This document shows, piece after piece, positions 31,823 through 36,501 of a stretch of 36,501 nt of DNA. Origin of the DNA: a virus; the IMG/VR virus record IMGVR_UViG_3300028829_003058, positions 1,523 through 38,023 of that record, one strand, 5' to 3'. A program made the position numbers and the translations under genes. Within the stretch, counting starts at the first letter, position 1. Each line of letters begins with the position of its first letter. The notes beneath the pieces are model-generated. The model searched no databases, had not been told where the DNA came from, and saw nothing but the letters and a program-made list of their open reading frames with translations.

Positions 31823-32203
31823 ATGACGAAAGCAATCGGGGAACTGATTGATGATATGCACGACGTACGAGAGCAACGACGAGCGATAGCGAAAGAAGAC
31901 AAGGTACTGAAAGCGGAATACGACGAACTGGAACAAAGTTTAATTTCTGCATTGGAAGCCACAGGACAAACCAAGGCCGCTTCCGAAACAGCATCAGCGA
32001 CAATCAAACATACAGTAGTAGCCGACGTTCAGGACTGGGATCGATTCCACGCTTGGATGCGTAAGACCAACCGACTCTACATGCTTGAGCGTCGTCCTTC
32101 GCAACTTGCTTTCCGTGAATATCTGGAAAATGCCCGTGGTGGTAATCCGCCTCCGGGTGTGCAGAAATTTGAACTTACATCAATCTCATTGAGGAATGTA
32201 TAA
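31823..32203 (+). CDS. Coil-containing phage protein (126 aa)
   Basis: AGAGGTG precedes ATG 31823. An N-terminal coiled coil (IDDMHDVREQRRAIAKEDKV, LKAEYDELEQSLISALEATG) is followed by a compact domain with VADVQDWDRFHAWMRKTNRL, LERRPSQLAFREYLE and a terminal 'GV.KFELTSISLRNV'. This layout recurs next to ssDNA-binding-like genes in phages. No biochemical role is known to me. It is separated by 2 nt from the next gene. Confidence 0.78.
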   Translation: MTKAIGELIDDMHDVREQRRAIAKEDKVLKAEYDELEQSLISALEATGQTKAASETASATIKHTVVADVQDWDRFHAWMRKTNRLYMLERRPSQLAFREYLENARGGNPPPGVQKFELTSISLRNV

Positions 32204-32205
32204 CT

Positions 32206-32988
32206 ATGGCAACACGCAAAAAGGCTATAGCTCACAAGAGCGGCACAAACCTTCCGGCTAATATCGACAAGCAAATGGAGGAAGAAGCACGCAACATCAA
32301 CAGTACCATCACTAATGTCGGTAGTGACCAAATCAAGCTGGACCAAGACAACGGCTTGTTCTTTGAAATTCCCGGTCTTGGCCAAGCTGAACCTCCAATG
32401 GAAGTAGTCGTGGTTGACTACATTTCGTCCAACCAGTTCTACATCGACCCGTATGACAAAAACAATATTGTCCCGCCTGACTGCTGGGCTATTGGCAAGG
32501 ACATCCGGGCGCTGGCTCCTGATCCGAATCGTGTTACAGATCCTGAAGCTGAAACCTGTGCTGAGTGCCCGAATAATGAGTTCGGTAGCAAGGGTGCTGG
32601 CAAAGCTTGTCAGAATCGTTTTCTGGTTGCAGTTGTTCCGCCTGATGCAGACGAGGATGAAGAACTGCGTTATCTGAGCATCAGTCCAATGGGACTAAAG
32701 AGCTTCAGTACATTCGTATCGGCAGTGGCAGCACGTTTCAAGAAGCCGCCAGTCGGTGCCATCGTTGAAGTCGGTATCGTGAAGGCCGGTAAGGGCTTTA
32801 CCACGTCATTCGGTAAGTTTAAACCGAATCCGAATTATCGCGAGCATTACATGCGTCGTGATGATGCCAAACCAGTACTGGAAGCAGGCTTTGAAGCTGC
32901 TGCCAGTGGCAACACTGACAAGCCTGCACCAAAGCGTAAGGCTGCTCGTAAGAAAGCACCTGCCCGTAAGCGTCAGGCACGGAGGTGA
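32206..32988 (+). CDS. Possible ssDNA-binding protein (260 aa)
   Basis: The region from about residue 65 to 215 looks like an OB-fold with an inserted metal site: CAECPNNEFGSKGAGKACQN has Cys spacing typical of phage replication-associated proteins annotated as ssDNA-binding or hypothetical. GAGGA lies 10 nt before ATG 32206. The last 35 residues are almost only Lys, Arg, Ala and Pro (APKRKAARKKAPARKRQARR), unlike the acidic tails of classical SSBs. Location in the replication cluster fits. The family assignment is tentative. Confidence 0.7.
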   Translation: MATRKKAIAHKSGTNLPANIDKQMEEEARNINSTITNVGSDQIKLDQDNGLFFEIPGLGQAEPPMEVVVVDYISSNQFYIDPYDKNNIVPPDCWAIGKDIRALAPDPNRVTDPEAETCAECPNNEFGSKGAGKACQNRFLVAVVPPDADEDEELRYLSISPMGLKSFSTFVSAVAARFKKPPVGAIVEVGIVKAGKGFTTSFGKFKPNPNYREHYMRRDDAKPVLEAGFEAAASGNTDKPAPKRKAARKKAPARKRQARR

Positions 32989-33050
32989 GTAAGCCCACAC
33001 GGGCTGACTCCCACATTCTCAACGCACCAGTAAGGAGTGCAAAAAAAGTT

Positions 33051-33260
33051 ATGGCAAAGAAAATCGATGTGAAGCCACTGCGTGAAGAAGCCAAGGCTAT
33101 CCGGGGACGGATGGCTGAGATTCGGCGCAGTCGGACTGAAGCAAACAAGGACCTTCGTGAAGCTCAGAAGGTTGTCACTGGCATTGATCGTATGCTGAAG
33201 AAAGAAGCTACAGCACTTGGCCGCGTGGTAGCCAAGATCGAGAAAGCCACAGCGAAATGA
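33051..33260 (+). CDS. Basic coiled-coil protein (69 aa)
   Basis: AAGGAG lies 13 nt before ATG 33051; a GTG at 32985 would add 22 residues but overlaps the preceding gene. The product is strongly basic and helical (REEAKAIRGRMAEIRRSRTE, KDLREAQKVVTGIDRMLKKE). Not recognised; nucleic-acid binding is possible. Confidence 0.68.
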   Translation: MAKKIDVKPLREEAKAIRGRMAEIRRSRTEANKDLREAQKVVTGIDRMLKKEATALGRVVAKIEKATAK

Positions 33261-33439
33261 CTGCGGCCATGAGAACGGTGTTCATGTTCTCTTTCGGACG
33301 TAATGCCCTAATGCCTGAAGATTTCACCGAGCATCCAGTATCGTGGGCGCAGTTTAAAATAGCAATGCGGGAACAACTGCTACTGGAAACGGTAGCAGTT
33401 AATCCCCCCGCAGAGATCGTGGAGTTTAAGAATGCCTAG
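33257..33439 (+). CDS. Small protein (60 aa)
   Basis: ATG 33257 overlaps the preceding stop as ATGA, with no independent Shine-Dalgarno. No motif is recognised (PEDFTEHPVSWAQFKIAMRE). It overlaps the nuclease start by 8 nt. Confidence 0.6.
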   Translation: MTAAMRTVFMFSFGRNALMPEDFTEHPVSWAQFKIAMREQLLLETVAVNPPAEIVEFKNA

Positions 33440-33842
33440 CAAGCCGGAATCAAGATTCATAGATCGAATCCACCGGAAACTCAACAAGGACATTTACAAA
33501 CAAGCCATGGGTCTCACCGCTGTTAATGGCACCCCTGATTATTATTACGAAGGTAATGCCGGTCACATATGGGTGGAATATAAGTGGTATGACAATAAAC
33601 CAACTTACGTTGACCTGTGTGATACCGGAAAGAAACCTAACCTAAGCAAGCTGCAGCAGCATTGGTTGAATAGGGCTTATCATAATAAACAACCTATTGC
33701 TGTTGTAGCTGGCTTTCCTAAAGGATGCCTGATATTCATCAACGACGAATGGAAGATGCACCTTACAGATCCAATCGTAATCGATTTGTTCACAACGACT
33801 GAAGAATCGTGGGTAGACAGCTTGAATGACCTTAACCTATGA
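33432..33842 (+). CDS. VRR-NUC-type nuclease (136 aa)
   Basis: The 136-aa product is a minimal PD-(D/E)XK nuclease. GTPDYYY gives Asp36 and HIWVEYKW gives Glu49-x-Lys51. A basic N-terminal helix (FIDRIHRKLNKD) and LSKLQQHWLNRA, as in VRR-NUC and phage Holliday-junction-resolvase-like proteins, surround them. GGAG lies 8 nt before ATG 33432. A structure-specific endonuclease in replication or recombination is likely. Confidence 0.85.
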   Translation: MPSKPESRFIDRIHRKLNKDIYKQAMGLTAVNGTPDYYYEGNAGHIWVEYKWYDNKPTYVDLCDTGKKPNLSKLQQHWLNRAYHNKQPIAVVAGFPKGCLIFINDEWKMHLTDPIVIDLFTTTEESWVDSLNDLNL

Positions 33843-34485
33843 AGAAGCCAAAGAAATAACAGGAACACTATCTTACCCATCTAAAATGCCATGCCCGTCT
33901 TGGGGCATAGATCCAAAGAATTGCGTGACTGGAGCGAAACTCCGGGCACAAAAAGGAACGACCTGCAGTATCTGTTACGCATGTAAAGGTCATTTCTGTT
34001 ATCCACTTGTACGACAGAAACAAGCAGAACGTCTACAAGGAACACACGATGGTCGCTGGGTAGAAGCAATGATCGTAATGATTAAAGCGACATCCTGTAG
34101 GCATTTCAGATGGTTTGACTCAGGTGATTTACAAGGCAGTGAACACCTATTACGAATATTCCTTATTGCCCTGCGGATGCCGGATGTTCAGTTCTGGCTT
34201 CCGACACAAGAACACAAGCTGGTACACGAAGCCAAATTTGATTTACCAGCCAACCTGACTATCAGATTGACGAATTACATAATAGATCCAATATATCCAG
34301 TACGAACAACGTTTCCAACTGCAGAAGTAATTACTTGTAGCAAGGAGGACTGGGATGTTCATACTACTTACAATGATGGTATTCACCACTACTGTCCTGC
34401 TGATGGCACAGGCGAAAAGAAATGCGGTGCGTGCAGAGCGTGCTGGGATAAATCAATCCAGACAATAATGTACCGGAGAAGCTGA
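33826..34485 (+). CDS. GP88-like Cys-rich phage protein (219 aa)
   Basis: The sequence follows a widespread phage family I associate with the name GP88. It has GTLSYPSKMPCPSWGID, then GAKLRAQKGTTCSICYACKG, FRWFDSGDLQ, QFWLPTQE and a C-terminal CPADG...KKCGACRACWD. The Cys clusters (CSICYACKGHFC and CGACRAC) suggest one or two metal or Fe-S sites. Some features, such as a C-x2-C-x2-C group and a barrel-like length, are reminiscent of radical-SAM proteins, but no proof exists. It overlaps the VRR-NUC gene by 17 nt. Function unknown. Confidence 0.75.
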   Translation: MTLTYEEAKEITGTLSYPSKMPCPSWGIDPKNCVTGAKLRAQKGTTCSICYACKGHFCYPLVRQKQAERLQGTHDGRWVEAMIVMIKATSCRHFRWFDSGDLQGSEHLLRIFLIALRMPDVQFWLPTQEHKLVHEAKFDLPANLTIRLTNYIIDPIYPVRTTFPTAEVITCSKEDWDVHTTYNDGIHHYCPADGTGEKKCGACRACWDKSIQTIMYRRS

Positions 34486-34577
34486 TGTACAGGCCGCTAT
34501 CATGGGAAGAAGTAATATTACTCATCTTAACCATATGGGGCTTATGGATCATATGGGAATGGTGGCACGACGACTAG
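34485..34577 (+). CDS. Tiny Trp-rich membrane protein (30 aa)
   Basis: ATG 34485 shares a base with the preceding stop and has GGAG nearby. The peptide has one helix with five Trp in its second half (VILLILTIWGLWIIWEWW) and an acidic HDD end. Its stop region contains the AGGAG site of the next gene. Confidence 0.65.
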   Translation: MYRPLSWEEVILLILTIWGLWIIWEWWHDD

Positions 34578-34586
34578 GAGAAAACA

Positions 34587-36501
34587 GTGCAGACTAACAA
34601 CGCGCAACGAGAAATTGAGTCAACGTTCGAAGCAAAATCAAGTAAGTTCAGGATTGAGGCATCATCAAAAGCCTTTCAGATCCTGAGTTCAAATCTATAT
34701 ACAGACAAGCCATTAGCTATTATGCGCGAACTGGCTTGTAATGCACTGGATGCCCACTGGGAAGCTGAGTGTAAAGAACCTTTCCAGATAATTCTCCCCA
34801 CCGCATTAAATCCCTCTCTTGAGTTCCATGATTATGGCATAGGCATGTCGCCTGAAAAGATAGGGACACTATTCACTACATTCTTCGCGTCCGATAAGAA
34901 CCTGACTAATGCTGTGATAGGTGGTCTGGGGCTAGGATCAAAAACACCGTTCAGTTATACAGATACATTCACACTCGTTTCTTACTGGGAAGGAATGAAA
35001 TACACATTCCTGTGCTATATAGACGAGGAAGGTGAACCATCAATACAGGCAGCTGGCGAGCCGGAACCATCTGAAGAACCTCGTGGAATTCATTACATCA
35101 TCCCTGTAAAGAACGAAGACTTCAGTACGTTCCGGTATAAAGCGCAAGCTGTTCTGAAATATTTTCCTGAAGATTCCTACACTATCAACACAGACATCTC
35201 ACCACAGGACTATGCAATCAAGAATGATATGTATGGACTAAGGGCTAATGCTTCATATGGTGAGAAACATATGAATGTGCTGATGGGGCCAGTTGCATAC
35301 AAGATGGATAAGGAGGCTTTACCTGAAAAAATACAAAGACGATTTCGTTCATTGCTGCGTGAAAAGCCGATAGATGTATTTTGTAATATTGGTGACATCG
35401 ATATCGAAGCATCAAGGGAAGCATTGTCATATGACAAAAGATCCCAAAAGAAGATCGAAGTTGTACTGCAGGCAGTCAAAGACCGTATCAAGGATGATAT
35501 GGAAAAGGAACTGGTTAATTGCTCCACGTATCTGGAAGCATGTGCAAAGGCTACGGAACTATCATCCGACTTCAGCTTTAACATCGATAGTATGTACTGG
35601 CGCGGGACCAAGCTGACAACAGATTTTGCCGGAGAAGAATGTGACATAGTTTCCTCTGGTTCACTTACGGCTAATAATCAGTTACGACTTAACTATTCCA
35701 GATACCACAGCTTGAATGCACAACGCATTATGGAAGCCAAGATCATGCTATATGATCCTTCCATACCTATGAGCAACCATAAATTAAAACATTACTTGCT
35801 GGAGAATCCATCAATTAATGTGGTTGTGTTTCGTAATGAAACCAAGATGCTCAACTGGATGTGGAGATTACAACTGTTCGATCATTCATTGGTAGAAGAT
35901 CTGCCAATGCCACCTGAGAAGGAACTGGAAAGAACTACCAAGGGTACACGCCGCAAGACGGCACCAGTTAAGTTAAAGATCAGAACTGGTTTCAATGAAT
36001 GGGAAGCAGCCACCAAGACAATTGAAGAAATAAATGAACTGGAGAATGCGTGCTGGGCACCATTATCCGGTGGCGGCTACGAACCGTGGGCAAAAGACAC
36101 ACACGCTGACTTATACAGAGCCGTGTGCAACCTAAGCGGTGACGCTGTAAAGATGGTTGGAATACCCAAGTCCTTAATGCATAAGGCAAAATCTATTACT
36201 CTGCCTTACATAGAAGAATTCGTCCGGTTCAAGATGATTGAATTCATCGATACAGAAGAACGATATAACATGGCTTTTATAGCCAGATCTGAACTGAAGT
36301 GGATGCCAGAATATGCTCAACATGTCCCGGAAGATTGGCATCATTTGGAAGTATCCCAGTATGCATTGGAGTACAGAAACCTGAGTGATATGAGGCGACA
36401 GTACCGGCATGTATGTGGAGACTTGTTTAAATGGGATATCGATAAGAAATTCAGTCTTATCGAAGAAGCGGAATACAGAAAAAAGTACAAAGTATTTCGT
36501 G
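34587..36501 (+). CDS. rIIA-like GHKL ATPase, 3' end outside window
   Basis: A GTG at 34587 with AGGAG 6 nt upstream opens a frame that runs to the window edge (638 codons). The N-terminus is a GHKL ATPase of the Hsp90/MutL/rIIA kind. Motif N is RELACNALDAH (Glu48, Asn52, Asp55); G1 is HDYGIGMS (Asp82, Gly84, Gly86); G2 is GGLGLGSKTPF (112-122). T4 rIIA-type proteins counter host or prophage exclusion, though this activity is known only for a few phages. The rest is helical without recognised domains. Confidence 0.88.
   Translation, partial: MQTNNAQREIESTFEAKSSKFRIEASSKAFQILSSNLYTDKPLAIMRELACNALDAHWEAECKEPFQIILPTALNPSLEFHDYGIGMSPEKIGTLFTTFFASDKNLTNAVIGGLGLGSKTPFSYTDTFTLVSYWEGMKYTFLCYIDEEGEPSIQAAGEPEPSEEPRGIHYIIPVKNEDFSTFRYKAQAVLKYFPEDSYTINTDISPQDYAIKNDMYGLRANASYGEKHMNVLMGPVAYKMDKEALPEKIQRRFRSLLREKPIDVFCNIGDIDIEASREALSYDKRSQKKIEVVLQAVKDRIKDDMEKELVNCSTYLEACAKATELSSDFSFNIDSMYWRGTKLTTDFAGEECDIVSSGSLTANNQLRLNYSRYHSLNAQRIMEAKIMLYDPSIPMSNHKLKHYLLENPSINVVVFRNETKMLNWMWRLQLFDHSLVEDLPMPPEKELERTTKGTRRKTAPVKLKIRTGFNEWEAATKTIEEINELENACWAPLSGGGYEPWAKDTHADLYRAVCNLSGDAVKMVGIPKSLMHKAKSITLPYIEEFVRFKMIEFIDTEERYNMAFIARSELKWMPEYAQHVPEDWHHLEVSQYALEYRNLSDMRRQYRHVCGDLFKWDIDKKFSLIEEAEYRKKYKVFR

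Overview
The window is part of a tailed-phage genome or prophage, very probably a podovirus-like phage of a gammaproteobacterium. The phage assignment rests on a complete DNA-packaging and head module (small and large terminase, P22-type portal, scaffold, N4-gp56-type capsid) followed by adaptor and tail genes, with no tape-measure, sheath or tail-tube genes. The host guess rests mainly on a near-consensus gammaproteobacterial LexA box at 18450-18469. No integrase, RNA polymerase, lysis enzyme or tRNA is visible. Genes run off both window ends, so the phage is larger than this piece.

Layout: everything left of about 17030 is read leftward. In transcription order it is small terminase, large terminase, portal, scaffold, major capsid protein, a small capsid-associated protein, a small head protein, head-tail adaptor, a stabilisation/needle-type protein, two small tail proteins, a 772-aa virion protein, and a very large truncated protein with a discoidin-like domain and four LamG-like domains. 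Everything right of about 17425 is read rightward. It starts with a strongly translated orphan gene and tiny membrane proteins, then two regulatory blocks (18228-18758 and 20341-20736). These are followed by replication and recombination genes: DCL/DUF3223 protein, primase-helicase, Cas4-like nuclease, SNF2-like helicase, family A DNA polymerase, possible ssDNA-binding protein, VRR-NUC nuclease, GP88-like protein and an rIIA-like GHKL ATPase. Many small overlapping ORFs lie between them.

The two transcription units diverge from 17032-17425, which carries tandem 21-bp and 12-bp repeats and an A/T tract and is a candidate packaging site or origin.

The most unusual material is non-coding. A block at 20395-20733 holds 17 GTAC tetranucleotides and three exact copies of a 12-mer. 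A block at 24515-24780 forms several perfect hairpins with mutually exclusive pairings just upstream of a gene. A block at 18238-18540 carries hairpins, a LexA box and a terminator. A 27-nt hairpin element and a separate 21-nt element each occur twice, in different rightward leaders. Among the proteins, the DNA polymerase has leucine at the O-helix position that is Phe762 in E. coli Pol I.
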